A stretch of 33,839 bases of DNA, taken from Sphingomonadales bacterium (GTDB taxonomy: Bacteria > Pseudomonadota > Alphaproteobacteria > Sphingomonadales > JAKSBY01). Made by a program: the position numbers and the translations under genes. The notes below the pieces were generated by a model. That model was given only the letters and a program-made list of their open reading frames with translations, ran no database searches and was not told where the DNA came from. Position 1 is the first letter of the stretch. Every line of letters begins with the position of its first letter. The stretch is from positions 1-33,839 of the forward strand of contig JAKSBY010000658.1 in assembly GCA_022360855.1 (NCBI GenBank). The letters run 5' to 3'. Shown piece after piece: positions 1 through 8,343 of this stretch.

Positions 1-415
1 CGCCGGTATGTAACGCGATGAGGAGCAGGATCACGATCCCGCCGAAGGCATGAAACCGCCCCAGCAGCTTGGCGTGCTCGAGTGGCAGCGAAGACAATAG
101 CCCGGTTGTCGGCTGCAGCATCATCATGAGATACAGGCTGGTGTGGTTTACTCCGGCGATAAGCCGCACAAGCGCGGTGTGGTTATGCGCCTGAAAGCGC
201 GCGCGTCTTTTGACGCGGCGCCCAAGCCGCCAACAGCCCAGGCCAAAAATGGCGAAGCCGCTGATCGAGTGGATTTTCAGAAGGGCGTTGACATAATCCG
301 GATCTTCCGCAGCGCTGTGCGCTTCCCAGACGGACAGGAACTGCAGAAGAAAGAGCGCGGCCATGGACCAATGCAGACTCCTGTCCGTTCGGTCGTATGG
401 GGTGGCAGAGCTCAC
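1..415 (-). CDS. Cytochrome b561 family protein (3' end cut by window edge)
   Basis: Partial reading frame on the minus strand, open at base 1, about 138 codons visible. Members are four-helix inner-membrane b-type cytochromes that pass electrons between quinones and partner redox enzymes or superoxide. The N-terminus reads YDRTDRSLHW, the usual opening of the bacterial b561 (CybB/YodB-like) family, followed by a hydrophobic helix. Candidate haem-ligand histidines are the one in LHW, one in KIHSISG and two in the last visible helix (RFHAFGG and ALHTG). The start is taken as GTG at 415 because it keeps the conserved YDR-HW segment. An ATG at 364 would lose that segment. It is divergent from the FAD oxidase gene. 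Family assignment is fairly sure; the redox partner is unknown. Confidence 0.75.
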   Translation of the reverse strand, partial: MSSATPYDRTDRSLHWSMAALFLLQFLSVWEAHSAAEDPDYVNALLKIHSISGFAIFGLGCWRLGRRVKRRARFQAHNHTALVRLIAGVNHTSLYLMMMLQPTTGLLSSLPLEHAKLLGRFHAFGGIVILLLIALHTG

Positions 416-522
416 AACCGCGAGCTTAGCGGCCCGTGCCGGAGCCGTCCCATAATGCCGGCTGATACGTAATATAACCGCCCCAAACTCGCTCTGCCCG
501 GGCCCTGGGCGTATCATCCACG
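416..522. promoter_or_regulatory. Divergent intergenic region, cytochrome b561 / FAD oxidase
   Basis: A 107-nt gap between divergent genes. It holds GATACGTAATATAACC at 464-479, similar to GATACGTAGTATTAGCC at 31619-31635 in another divergent control region; both are soon followed by CCAAACT. A GC-rich near-palindrome lies around 497-511. No clear -35/-10 pair was seen. The regulatory role is inferred. Confidence 0.35.
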
Positions 523-1935
523 ATGTGGCGGTTCGCCCGAGGGACGCATCTGAACCGGATGGCTGGGAATATGGACAGAAGTCCGACCGAGATATTGTCC
601 GAGAGATTCGGCGATCGGTTGAGCGTGAATCCAACCATATGCGCGCAGCATGGTGACAGCGAGGGGCACCATCGGTTGCTGCCGCCGGACGCCGTTCTGT
701 TCGCCGACTCGGCCGAAGATATCGCCGCCGCGGTGCGCTGCTGCGCCGAGTTCGGGGTGCCGGTCATTCCCTATGGCGCGGGCACGTCGCTGGAGGGCGG
801 CACGGCCGCGCCCGGAGGAGGGCTGTGCATTGATACAACGCGGATGGACCGCATCGTCGAGGTGCGGCCGGACGACATGATCTGCGTCGTCGAGCCCGGC
901 GTGACGCGGGAGGATCTCAATATCAATCTCAGAGACACCGGGCTTTTCTTCCCGATCGATCCCGGCGCGAACGCGACCCTCGGCGGCATGGCGGCAACCC
1001 GCGCCTCCGGCACCAACGCCGTGCGCTATGGCACCATGCGCGAAAACACGCTGGCGCTGAAAGCCGTCATGGCCGACGGTCGGGTGATCAAAACCGGCAC
1101 GCAGGCGCGCAAATCCTCCGCGGGCTATGATTTGACGCGGTTGCTGGTCGGCTCGGAGGGAACGCTGGGGATCATCACGGAGCTCACGCTGAGGCTCTAC
1201 GGCCGGCCGGAACGGGTGGCGAGCGCCGTTTGCGCGTTTGCAGAGCTCGACGCCGCCGTTCAAACGGCGATTGCGACCATACAATCCGTTATTCCGGTTG
1301 CGCGCATGGAGCTGCTTGACGATACGGCGATCGCGGCATGCAATGCCTATGCGACTCTGGACCTCCCAAACAAGCACGCGCTTTTTCTGGAATTCCACGG
1401 ATCTGACTCGTCCGTTCGGGAGCAGTCGGAAGCGGTTGAGGACATCGCCGCGGCATTCGGCGGTGAGCGGTTCCGCTGGGCGACGGAGGCGCGGGAGCGC
1501 ACGCGTCTGTGGACGGCGCGACATCAGGCCTTGCCCGCCGCCAAAGCCCTGTCGCCCAACAGCCGGGCCTGGGTCACCGATATTTGCGTTCCCATCTCCA
1601 GCCTCGCCGAGGCGATTTCCCTGGCCCGCACGGGAATCGCAGACGCCGGGCTGATCGCGCCGATCCTCGGCCATGTGGGCGACGGGAATTTTCATATCTT
1701 TTTTATTCTGCAGGACGGCGATACCGACGCCTGGGAAAAAGCGGCGGAGATAAACGACCGGCTTATCGCCTATTCCCTCTCCGTCGGCGGAACCTGTACC
1801 GGCGAGCACGGCGTCGGCCTGGGCAAGAGAGATAAGATGCCGGACGAACATGGCCATGAGGCGATGGAGATCATGCGCCGTATCAAAGCCGTGCTCGACC
1901 CGGAGAACATTCTGAACCCGGGCAAGGTGCTTTAG
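523..1935 (+). CDS. FAD-linked oxidase, GlcD / D-lactate dehydrogenase type
   Basis: A 470-residue flavoenzyme of the vanillyl-alcohol-oxidase fold that oxidises a D-2-hydroxy acid (lactate, glycolate or a larger analogue) to the 2-oxo acid. The N-terminal FAD domain shows GAGTSLEGG (about residues 85-93), FFPIDPGAN (about 142-150) and GSEGTLG (about 210-216). The C-terminal FAD-oxidase domain carries GHVGDGNFH near 383 and EHGVGLGK near 427, with the usual ending LDPENILNPGKVL. Length matches single-subunit LDHD/GlcD proteins, and no separate GlcE/GlcF genes follow. The start is uncertain: ATG at 559 or 571 also fits, because conservation begins only after about residue 17. No Fe-S domain is seen, so the electron acceptor is not evident. 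Substrate unknown. Confidence 0.85.
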   Translation: MWRFARGTHLNRMAGNMDRSPTEILSERFGDRLSVNPTICAQHGDSEGHHRLLPPDAVLFADSAEDIAAAVRCCAEFGVPVIPYGAGTSLEGGTAAPGGGLCIDTTRMDRIVEVRPDDMICVVEPGVTREDLNINLRDTGLFFPIDPGANATLGGMAATRASGTNAVRYGTMRENTLALKAVMADGRVIKTGTQARKSSAGYDLTRLLVGSEGTLGIITELTLRLYGRPERVASAVCAFAELDAAVQTAIATIQSVIPVARMELLDDTAIAACNAYATLDLPNKHALFLEFHGSDSSVREQSEAVEDIAAAFGGERFRWATEARERTRLWTARHQALPAAKALSPNSRAWVTDICVPISSLAEAISLARTGIADAGLIAPILGHVGDGNFHIFFILQDGDTDAWEKAAEINDRLIAYSLSVGGTCTGEHGVGLGKRDKMPDEHGHEAMEIMRRIKAVLDPENILNPGKVL

Positions 1936-1976
1936 ATGGTGTTGATTTTAACGGCGGTGATTATGTGGAGGGCGAT

Positions 1977-3605
1977 ATGGTGAGGATAATGCGTCTGCTG
2001 TGTTGTGTGTTGGGAGTTGTTTGCGTTTTCGCCGCGCCGGCCTCTTCGCAGGAGGCGTGCGATGCCGTCGATGCTCTTTTCCGAAGCTGGAGCGGCACGG
2101 AAACGCCGGGCGCCGCCGTTGCCGTCGTAAAGGACGGGCGCGTGGTCTGCGCCGGAGCCTATGGCATGGCCAACCTCGCCCACGGCGTGCCCAATACGCC
2201 GGAGACGCGGTTTACGGCCGCCTCCATCTCCAAGGCGTTTACCGCTTTCGGGGTGGCCAAGCTGGCCGGCGACGGACAGCTCGATCTGGATGCGCCCGTC
2301 AGCCGGTATGTGACGCAGCTCGCCGCGCCGGTCGGCGATGTGACGATCCGCCAACTTGTTGAGCACACATCGGGCGTGCGCGATCATCTTTTCCTGCTGC
2401 GCCTGGCCGGACGGCGGCGCGGAGATGTGGTGATGCGTCAGGATATCCGGGCGCTGCTGTACCGGCAAAACAGCCTCAATTTTCCGGCGGGCAGCCGATG
2501 GATGTACAGCAATGGCGGCTATGCGCTGCTTGCCGACGTTATCGAGCAGGTTACCGGGCAACCATTTCGGGACTGGATGGCGGACAATGTGCTTCGGCCC
2601 CATGGCCTCGCCGCCACGGATTTTCCCGGCTATCGCGACGAGGTCGTTGGAGACCTGGCGACATCCTATCTGCCGAACGCCGCCGGCGATTACGAGGTCA
2701 GAACGTTGAACTCGGACGATATCGGCGGCACGGGTCTGACCACGACGGTCGGAGATCTGGCGGCCTGGATGATTGCGCTGATGGGCGATGAGACCAGCCT
2801 GCCGGGCGCGCTGGCGCTGTTTCGGCAGCCCGCCGTTCTGGCCGACGGAACGGCTGTTTCCCGACACGGCTTCGGCTACCAGCTCTCGCAATTCGGCGGC
2901 GTCGCGGCGGTCGGCCATGGCGGCCGCTATTCCGGCCGCTTCACCATGTTTCCCGAACACGGAGTCGGCATCGCGGTTTTGGTGAACGACGCGTCGATTT
3001 TCCCGGATCACCGTCTCGACCGCATTGCGGCCCTTTTCGTAGAGTCCGAGTCGCCCCGGCTCGGCGTGGATCAGCAGACATGCGGAGCGGCGCTCGCCGA
3101 TATGCCTCTGCGTGAGGGCATTTACGCGATGCCGGGGGCGAATTTCATCGTGAACCTCGAAAGGCGTGAGGGCATTCCGGTGTTCGACTGGTGGGGGTAT
3201 CCGACGGTGGTGCAACAGTGCGACGGCGGCTATTTCGCGCCCGGCTTGGCCTTTCCGGCGTTTTACGACCCTGAGGCGCCGGACAAGATACGCCTCGGCG
3301 GCCTCGCTCTGGCCTATCGTCCCGCCGTGCCGGTAGCGCCGGAGGCGGCGGAGGAGCTTGTGGGCCGCTATTACAGTGCCGAGCTGAACGTGACCTATGT
3401 TCTGTACCGTCGGTCGGACACGCTCTTTGTCCACCAGGATGGGCAGCCCGACATACCACTGGTTGCCGTCGGTCCCGACGCCTTTGCATCCGCCAGCCGG
3501 CGTTTCGATACGCTGACCGTCGAACGGGACGGCGAGGGCCGGGCCACCGGCCTTCTGGTCTCCTCCATCAGCGCGCGAAACCTGCGGTTTCAGCGTTCTC
3601 AATAG
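1977..3605 (+). CDS. Secreted serine hydrolase, beta-lactamase class C-like
   Basis: A 542-residue exported serine hydrolase of the penicillin-binding-protein/class C beta-lactamase superfamily; members include esterases and D-amino-acid peptidases. ATG 1977 is chosen because GGAGG lies 5 nt upstream (1967-1971). A GTG at 1965 gives a longer frame but has no comparable site. Residues 1-24 form a signal peptide ending near PASSQ. Catalytic motifs are S83-I-S-K86 (SxxK), Y177-S-N and H314-G-G. After about residue 370 comes a beta-rich C-terminal region typical of the esterase-like members. It follows the FAD oxidase by 41 nt, so co-transcription is possible. Its end lies 8 nt from the convergent thioesterase gene. 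Substrate not predictable. Confidence 0.85.
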   Translation: MVRIMRLLCCVLGVVCVFAAPASSQEACDAVDALFRSWSGTETPGAAVAVVKDGRVVCAGAYGMANLAHGVPNTPETRFTAASISKAFTAFGVAKLAGDGQLDLDAPVSRYVTQLAAPVGDVTIRQLVEHTSGVRDHLFLLRLAGRRRGDVVMRQDIRALLYRQNSLNFPAGSRWMYSNGGYALLADVIEQVTGQPFRDWMADNVLRPHGLAATDFPGYRDEVVGDLATSYLPNAAGDYEVRTLNSDDIGGTGLTTTVGDLAAWMIALMGDETSLPGALALFRQPAVLADGTAVSRHGFGYQLSQFGGVAAVGHGGRYSGRFTMFPEHGVGIAVLVNDASIFPDHRLDRIAALFVESESPRLGVDQQTCGAALADMPLREGIYAMPGANFIVNLERREGIPVFDWWGYPTVVQQCDGGYFAPGLAFPAFYDPEAPDKIRLGGLALAYRPAVPVAPEAAEELVGRYYSAELNVTYVLYRRSDTLFVHQDGQPDIPLVAVGPDAFASASRRFDTLTVERDGEGRATGLLVSSISARNLRFQRSQ

Positions 3606-3613
3606 AGCGGGAT

Positions 3614-4030
3614 CTAGCCCGCGCGCGTGCTGTATTCGGCGCGGCCGATGGCGACGGGGACGCCGTCGTCGTTGACGACGTCCACATCGGCCACGCCGAC
3701 CGACTTCCCGATGCGCCGGACGGTGGCCGTGGCGGTTGCCGCGGAATTGACAAGGGGACGCAGATAGTTGGTCGAAAACGCGATGGTTGCCACGCCGCGT
3801 CCCCCCAGGCCCAAGCCGACGGCGAAACAGCCGGCGGTATCGATAAGGGACGCGATGGGTCCGCCGTGCATTTGCCCGCTGCCCGCCTGACGTTCTGCGA
3901 TAGCCGTCATCGGCATGCGGATGACAAGTGCGGGCCCCTCATCCGGGCACCAGTGTACAGCCGTCATCCCCAAGGCCTTGATAAAGGGCGATTGGTCCAG
4001 CGCAGCTTGGATTTCCGCCAATGACTCCAT
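3614..4030 (-). CDS. PaaI-family hotdog-fold thioesterase
   Basis: A protein of about 138 residues with the hotdog acyl-CoA thioesterase fold. It shows the PaaI/4HBT-type signature MHGGPIASLIDTAG with H55-G-G and D64 as probable active-site residues, then the strand ATIAFSTNYLRPL. Such enzymes hydrolyse aryl- or acyl-CoA esters and often rescue CoA in catabolic pathways. The start is set at ATG 4030, with TAGG 6 nt upstream. ATG 4036, one base after the preceding gene's stop, is equally possible. It sits directly behind the secreted-protein gene with its start almost touching that stop, so the two are probably co-transcribed. Physiological substrate unknown. Confidence 0.8.
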   Translation of the reverse strand: MESLAEIQAALDQSPFIKALGMTAVHWCPDEGPALVIRMPMTAIAERQAGSGQMHGGPIASLIDTAGCFAVGLGLGGRGVATIAFSTNYLRPLVNSAATATATVRRIGKSVGVADVDVVNDDGVPVAIGRAEYSTRAG

Positions 4031-4037
4031 CGCCATC

Positions 4038-4733
4038 CTAACGGCAGTCTGCGGGCGCATCGGCGGCGCCGAGGTTGCCGTTCAAGGTTATGCTGAGCAA
4101 GTTCACGTTGGCCTGCTCGAAGATCTGTTTCGCCTGGTCGAACCGGATGTTCGCGGGCGCGACAAACATCACCAGATAGGCACTTGAGGATGGCGTAGTG
4201 CTCGGATCGTTTTCATAGTTTCCGGGCCTCTCCGCAGCCCAGAGCAAAGAACCAACGGTCCCATCATCGCGCAAGCTGCGCGCGGTGGGTGTGCCGTAGA
4301 GCGACCCGATGGAGGAGACAACAGTCGTCATGTCCATCTCCGCCGGGAAGCTGAGCGTCACGTTCACCGATTGCAACAGGCCGGCGGCATCGAAAAGCAG
4401 CGCATACCGTTCCTGCTTCGGACCGATGGCCATCAGACGAAAGCCATTGGCGATCCTGTTGTCACCGCACGCCGTGGTTACTGCCGTCAGGTGCTCGGCG
4501 GTCTGGCTCTGCGGATCGATCTTGACGCCAAACCGCTCCTGGGCTTCGTCCAACGGCATACCCAGCCGAAACCCCTTCAGCGTGAAACCGCGAATCTGCT
4601 CGTCCGTATAGGATTTGAGCGCAGCCGCGTCGCCCGTCTCCTTGCCCGGCTTGTCGCCATGAGCCCAAAGCGGGGACGAAAACATAGCGGTGACCGCAAG
4701 GCCGGCTGCCGCGAGTCGATGAACAGGGGCCAT
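4038..4733 (-). CDS. Secreted protein of unknown function
   Basis: A 231-residue protein that I do not recognise. The start is ATG 4733, preceded by GGAG at good spacing. A longer frame exists upstream but has no signal-like start. Residues 1-24 form a clear signal peptide (MAPVHRLAAAGLAVTAMFSS, then PLWA before HGD), so it is probably periplasmic. The mature part has two cysteines, one in TTACGD and one in the C-terminal ADCR, which could pair as a disulfide. A segment around FRLGMPLDEAQERFG resembles short repeats of small periplasmic sensor or adaptor proteins, but this is weak. It is co-oriented with the thioesterase and divergent from the lipoprotein hydrolase. Confidence 0.6.
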   Translation of the reverse strand: MAPVHRLAAAGLAVTAMFSSPLWAHGDKPGKETGDAAALKSYTDEQIRGFTLKGFRLGMPLDEAQERFGVKIDPQSQTAEHLTAVTTACGDNRIANGFRLMAIGPKQERYALLFDAAGLLQSVNVTLSFPAEMDMTTVVSSIGSLYGTPTARSLRDDGTVGSLLWAAERPGNYENDPSTTPSSSAYLVMFVAPANIRFDQAKQIFEQANVNLLSITLNGNLGAADAPADCR

Positions 4734-4927
4734 GAAAGCGTCTCCGTTTGTTCGGCCGAGTGCGTATCGGGAGCAGGATAATCCGAGAACCGAGGCGGTT
4801 TGAGCCAAGCGACGCAAATACCTTGTATTAGGCAGACTAAGGCCCGGCCACCCTGACGGTGGCGCATCGGAGTTGTATAAAAATTCAGGCATTTGATTGA
4901 AAACCTGATGGAAATAGGGAGAGTGCG
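4734..4927. promoter_or_regulatory. Divergent intergenic region, secreted protein / lipoprotein hydrolase
   Basis: 194 nt between divergent genes. It is locally AT-richer, with TTGTATAAAAATTC near 4873-4886. A GGGAGAG ribosome-binding site at 4917-4923 serves the TTG start at 4928. None of the shared motifs found elsewhere in the window occurs here. No convincing -35/-10 pair can be assigned by eye. Confidence 0.35.
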
Positions 4928-6433
4928 TTGAAACCGCCCGTCACGTCGCATGCCGTCGCCCTGGTGCTGATATCGTTGCTGGCCGCCGGCTGTTCCGATT
5001 CATCCGAAAACAATAGGGTGGCGCCGGAATTCAAAGAGCGGCCCTGCGCGTTCCCGGACGGGACGCCCGGGCTTGAGCGCATAACCTGTGGCATGGTGAC
5101 CGTGGCGGTTCGTCCGGGCGATGCGGCCGGCAGGACCGTCGATATCGGTCTGGCGATTGTCGGCGCGGCTAATCCCGAGGCAAAGAAGGACGCCCCGATC
5201 TTGTTCATTCAGGGCGGTCCGGCCTCGCCGGCGGTGATGATGGCGCCGCAATGGGTCGGCTCGGTTATGGCCGAGGATCGCGACATCATCATATTCGACC
5301 GGCGCGGCAGCCATTTCTCCGGGCCGAGGCTTTGTCCCGATACGAGCTTCGCGCTCGTGTCCGACGTGGAGTCCGACCTGACCGCCGAGGAGTCTCTGGA
5401 TTGGTACGTGGAAAAGGCGCGCACCTGCCGTCAGGAGATGACGCAAGCCGGTCATGCCCCGCAGGACTACACGATCACCCGAATAACCGAAGATATCGAA
5501 AGCATCCGCCGCGCGCTGGGCGTGTCGCAATGGAATGTGATCGGCCATTCCGCCGGCGGTCCGCAGGCGCTGGATCTCATGCGGTCGTATCCGAAATCGA
5601 CGCGCGCGGTCATACTCGAATCCGCCGCGCATTTGCGGGGGGACGATTACGGCGCGGTATACCAGCGGCTTTTCGAGCGCTCATTGCGGAAGATCTTCGA
5701 TGGCTGCGCGGCCGAGCCCGCCTGCGCCGCCCAACACCCCGATCCGGAAAAGACGCTGATGGAGGCATTGGCGTCTTTCGAGGAGGCACCGCTGGAGCTG
5801 ACGCTGCCGGGCGCTGACGGAGCCCCGGGCCAAAGCGTCTTCCTCAATCATCAGGACCTGGTCGTCCTGCTGTTCAGTCAGACCTACAACGCGGCCGATG
5901 TGCCGAACATTCCGAACATGATCGCGGCGGCCGCCCAGCGCAATGTGCAGGTATTCGCGCCGCTGGCCGGAATGTTCTCTTTTCTCGAAGCGATGAGCGC
6001 CGAAGACGTGCGGCTGTCCATTGAATGCGATCACTTCCTGACCCGCGAGATAATACCCGCGCCGGCGCCGGCTAACGCGTTGCAGGAGGCGATATCCAGG
6101 GCAAGCCCGGCCGGTCTCCAATATTCCGAGGTTTGCCCCGTCTTCCTTCCCGATGTTGCCGAAAGTGCGCTCGATCCGGAGCTGCCGTCGGTCGATGTGC
6201 CGGTCCTGGTCATGACCGGGGAGTATGACGGCATTATTCCGCCCGCGGTCGGCAAAGCGATGGCCGACGGCCTAAAGCGCGCCTACCACGTGAACTTCGA
6301 CTATGCCAGCCACCAGCTCTTCGTGCCGCATGCCTGCACACATGCCTTGGCGAAATCGTTTTTCGACGCGCCGTCTGTAGCGCCGGAGGCATCATCGTGC
6401 CAGGCGGCGATTACGTCGCCTTTCAGGCAATAG
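4928..6433 (+). CDS. Lipoprotein alpha/beta hydrolase, TAP-like peptidase family
   Basis: A 501-residue alpha/beta hydrolase related to the tripeptidyl aminopeptidases and proline iminopeptidases of the TAP/SlpD type. The start is TTG 4928, supported by GGGAGAG 5 nt upstream. The N-terminus is a lipoprotein signal with LLAAGC, lipidated Cys at 22. The catalytic triad is visible: GHSAGG with S208, D434 in GEYDGIIPP and H462 in ASHQLF. The oxyanion region is the FIQGGP strand near residues 96-101. Six or more cysteines in the mature chain suggest disulfides, in line with an envelope location. It probably releases short N-terminal peptides or cleaves an ester. It stands alone and converges with the LysR gene, 12 nt between the two stops. 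Confidence 0.8.
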   Translation: MKPPVTSHAVALVLISLLAAGCSDSSENNRVAPEFKERPCAFPDGTPGLERITCGMVTVAVRPGDAAGRTVDIGLAIVGAANPEAKKDAPILFIQGGPASPAVMMAPQWVGSVMAEDRDIIIFDRRGSHFSGPRLCPDTSFALVSDVESDLTAEESLDWYVEKARTCRQEMTQAGHAPQDYTITRITEDIESIRRALGVSQWNVIGHSAGGPQALDLMRSYPKSTRAVILESAAHLRGDDYGAVYQRLFERSLRKIFDGCAAEPACAAQHPDPEKTLMEALASFEEAPLELTLPGADGAPGQSVFLNHQDLVVLLFSQTYNAADVPNIPNMIAAAAQRNVQVFAPLAGMFSFLEAMSAEDVRLSIECDHFLTREIIPAPAPANALQEAISRASPAGLQYSEVCPVFLPDVAESALDPELPSVDVPVLVMTGEYDGIIPPAVGKAMADGLKRAYHVNFDYASHQLFVPHACTHALAKSFFDAPSVAPEASSCQAAITSPFRQ

Positions 6434-6445
6434 ACGGCGGACGGT

Positions 6446-7366
6446 TCAATCCCAATCGGCGCACGCGCTGACAATCGCATCCCGCATCCATTTATGCGTC
6501 GGATCCGCTTGTCGGCGCGGGCTCCAGAGCATGGCCAGCTCGATGTCGGGAATTTTGATCGGTGGCGGAGAGAAACTCAGATTGAACGGTTTAAACAGCT
6601 TGTTTGCCAAGCGTTCCTGCGACAGGGCCACATAGTCCGTGTTCGCCACGAGCAGCGGCAGAATCGCGTAATACGGAACGATTGCGATGTTGTCTTGCTC
6701 GTTCCTCAGATTGAACAAGGCCTCGCTGAAGTCGTTCTGGAACTCCGGTATGTCGGGCGAAAACAGGTCCGTCGCGATGTGCTTGCGCGACATGTATTCG
6801 TCCAGGGTCAGCGGCCCGTCCGACGTTCGGCTCTTGGCATCGTAGATGCAAACGAAGCGGTCCCTGTAAAGATGGCGAGACACAAGCGTATCATCACCCA
6901 ATATCAACGGCGGCGCGATAATCAGGTCGACAACGTCGTTACGCAGCTCCAGGACGGAGCTCCGCGCGATGTTTGCCCATTTGAGCACGACGCCGGGCGC
7001 GTGCGCCGAGAGGGTATCGACGAGTTTCGGAAGAAGCAGCGCTGTCACGGTATCGGTCGTTGCGATGACGAACTCTCCGCTCCACTCGTTGGGCTTGAAT
7101 TCGACCTCGCTGAGGGCGGTGTCCACAACGTCGTGAAAATGATCGACGACCTGCACAAGCTGCTCGGCACGGGGAGTCAGTTTCATTTCGCGGCCGACCA
7201 TCGTCAGCAGCTCATCGTTGAACAAGCGCCGCAGTTTCGACAGCGCGTTGCTGACCGCCGCCTGTGTGAGCCCGAGACGGTCCGCCGCCTTGCTGACGCT
7301 GCGCATCTCGAGCAGCACCTTGAGAATGGGGAAGAGGTTCAGGTTGATGTCGCGGATATTGGTCAC
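6446..7366 (-). CDS. LysR-type transcriptional regulator, NodD/PcpR-like
   Basis: A 306-residue LysR regulator. The N-terminal winged helix is complete (residues 8-66; SVSKAADRLGLTQAAVSNALSKLRRLF is the recognition part). It opens with DINLNLFPIL, the opening typical of the NodD/LinR/PcpR branch, whose members respond to aromatic or phenolic inducers. The rest is the two-lobed effector domain. The start is GTG 7366 with GAGAG 5 nt upstream. It is divergent from the SDR-GST pair with only 47 nt between starts, the classic layout for a LysR regulator activating its neighbour. The effector is unknown, and whether it also controls the larger operons is open. Confidence 0.85.
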   Translation of the reverse strand: MTNIRDINLNLFPILKVLLEMRSVSKAADRLGLTQAAVSNALSKLRRLFNDELLTMVGREMKLTPRAEQLVQVVDHFHDVVDTALSEVEFKPNEWSGEFVIATTDTVTALLLPKLVDTLSAHAPGVVLKWANIARSSVLELRNDVVDLIIAPPLILGDDTLVSRHLYRDRFVCIYDAKSRTSDGPLTLDEYMSRKHIATDLFSPDIPEFQNDFSEALFNLRNEQDNIAIVPYYAILPLLVANTDYVALSQERLANKLFKPFNLSFSPPPIKIPDIELAMLWSPRRQADPTHKWMRDAIVSACADWD

Positions 7367-7413
7367 ACGGCTCTCTAAAGATCACTCGGCAAACCCAAAC
7401 CTAGGAATAACAA
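7367..7413. promoter_or_regulatory. Divergent LysR / SDR control region
   Basis: Only 47 nt separate the GTG of the LysR gene from the ATG of the SDR gene, so the promoters must overlap each other or the LysR coding start. TAGGA at 7402-7406 is the ribosome-binding site of the SDR gene. I could not identify a clear T-N11-A box. Confidence 0.35.
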
Positions 7414-8343
7414 ATGACCAACTTGCAGGAAACCATCTCGTTTCAGGATCGGGTCGCCATCGTCACAGGCGGCGGCAATGGCCTCGGGCGGTCCTACTGC
7501 CTCGCGCTGGCTGCGCGGGGCGCGAAGGTGGTGGTCAACGACGTCGGCGTTTCCGTTGCCGGCGATGGCCACTCCTCCGAAACCGCCGTGGCCGTTGTGG
7601 ATGAAATCCGCGCCCTCGGCGGTCAGGCCATCGCCGCGACCGCGGACGTTACGGATGCGGACGCCGTCGCCGGCATGGTCGCAAGCGCCACAAAGGCGTT
7701 CGGCCGTGTCGATATTCTCATCACCAGCGCCGGCATCATCAGGGACAAGAGCTTCGGCAAGATGTCTCTGGATCAGTTCGACCTTGTCGCAAATGTAGAT
7801 ATCAGAGGCGCGGCCTATTGTGCCCGCGCCGCGTGGCCGGTCATGAAAGAGCAAGGCTATGGGCGGATCGTCCTAACGACCTCGGGCAGCGCCCTGTTCG
7901 GCAATTTCGGGCAGGCAAACTACGCCGCGGGAAAGCTCGGCGTCATTGGCCTGATGAACGTCTTGAAGCTGGAGGGCATGCGCAACGATATCCGCATCAA
8001 CGCCATCGCACCGGCGGCGCTGACACGTATGAGCGACGCCTATATGCCGGACGCCCTGAAGCCGCTTTTAGGCCCGGAGCGGGTGGCCGCCCTGGCCCTT
8101 TATCTGGCGAGCACGGACGCGCCCAGCGGCAATATCATCAGTGCCGGCGGCGGTTATTACGGCCGCGTGCAGATCATGGAGGGAGGCGGCGTGGCGCTAA
8201 GGGATCCGACCCCGGAAGACATCCGCGATGCCTGGAGCGCCATCGCGGATATGTCAGCCGCGCGGAGCTACCGTGACTTGGCCGAAGAGCAGGAATACGT
8301 CACCGAATGCGTGTGCGCCGCCGCCGGACAAAGCGATGATTGA
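7414..8343 (+). CDS. Short-chain dehydrogenase, MFE-2 hydroxyacyl-CoA type
   Basis: A 309-residue SDR. It has the NAD(P)-binding loop T18GGGNGLG25 and catalytic S157, Y170 and K174 (YAAGK). A long insert after the second beta strand (VNDVGVSVAGDGHSSE) and the segment NAIAPAALTRM are typical of the (3R)-hydroxyacyl-CoA dehydrogenase part of peroxisomal MFE-2/HSD17B4 and its bacterial single-domain relatives. The usual NAG motif is SAG here. Likely role: oxidation of a 3-hydroxyacyl-CoA or a related alcohol. The 40-residue C-terminal tail beyond the Rossmann fold is also family-typical. It is translationally coupled to the GST gene (8-nt overlap) and is probably under LysR control. Confidence 0.85.
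   Translation: MTNLQETISFQDRVAIVTGGGNGLGRSYCLALAARGAKVVVNDVGVSVAGDGHSSETAVAVVDEIRALGGQAIAATADVTDADAVAGMVASATKAFGRVDILITSAGIIRDKSFGKMSLDQFDLVANVDIRGAAYCARAAWPVMKEQGYGRIVLTTSGSALFGNFGQANYAAGKLGVIGLMNVLKLEGMRNDIRINAIAPAALTRMSDAYMPDALKPLLGPERVAALALYLASTDAPSGNIISAGGGYYGRVQIMEGGGVALRDPTPEDIRDAWSAIADMSAARSYRDLAEEQEYVTECVCAAAGQSDD

Noticed and set aside
143-472. Plus-strand open frame at the left edge
   Set aside because: The minus strand encodes a convincing cytochrome b561 N-terminal half; the plus product resembles nothing.
497-511. GC-rich near-palindrome before the FAD oxidase as an operator
   Set aside because: Such runs are common in this base composition, and it does not recur in other control regions.
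514-1857. Antisense open frame opposite the FAD oxidase
   Set aside because: No recognisable motif and low-complexity basic composition; the plus-strand gene has full family motifs.
1932-3602. Long antisense open frame (556 codons) opposite the serine hydrolase
   Set aside because: The plus strand has a signal peptide and all three catalytic motifs; the antisense product is Arg/His-rich with no domain. It is a by-product of high GC content.
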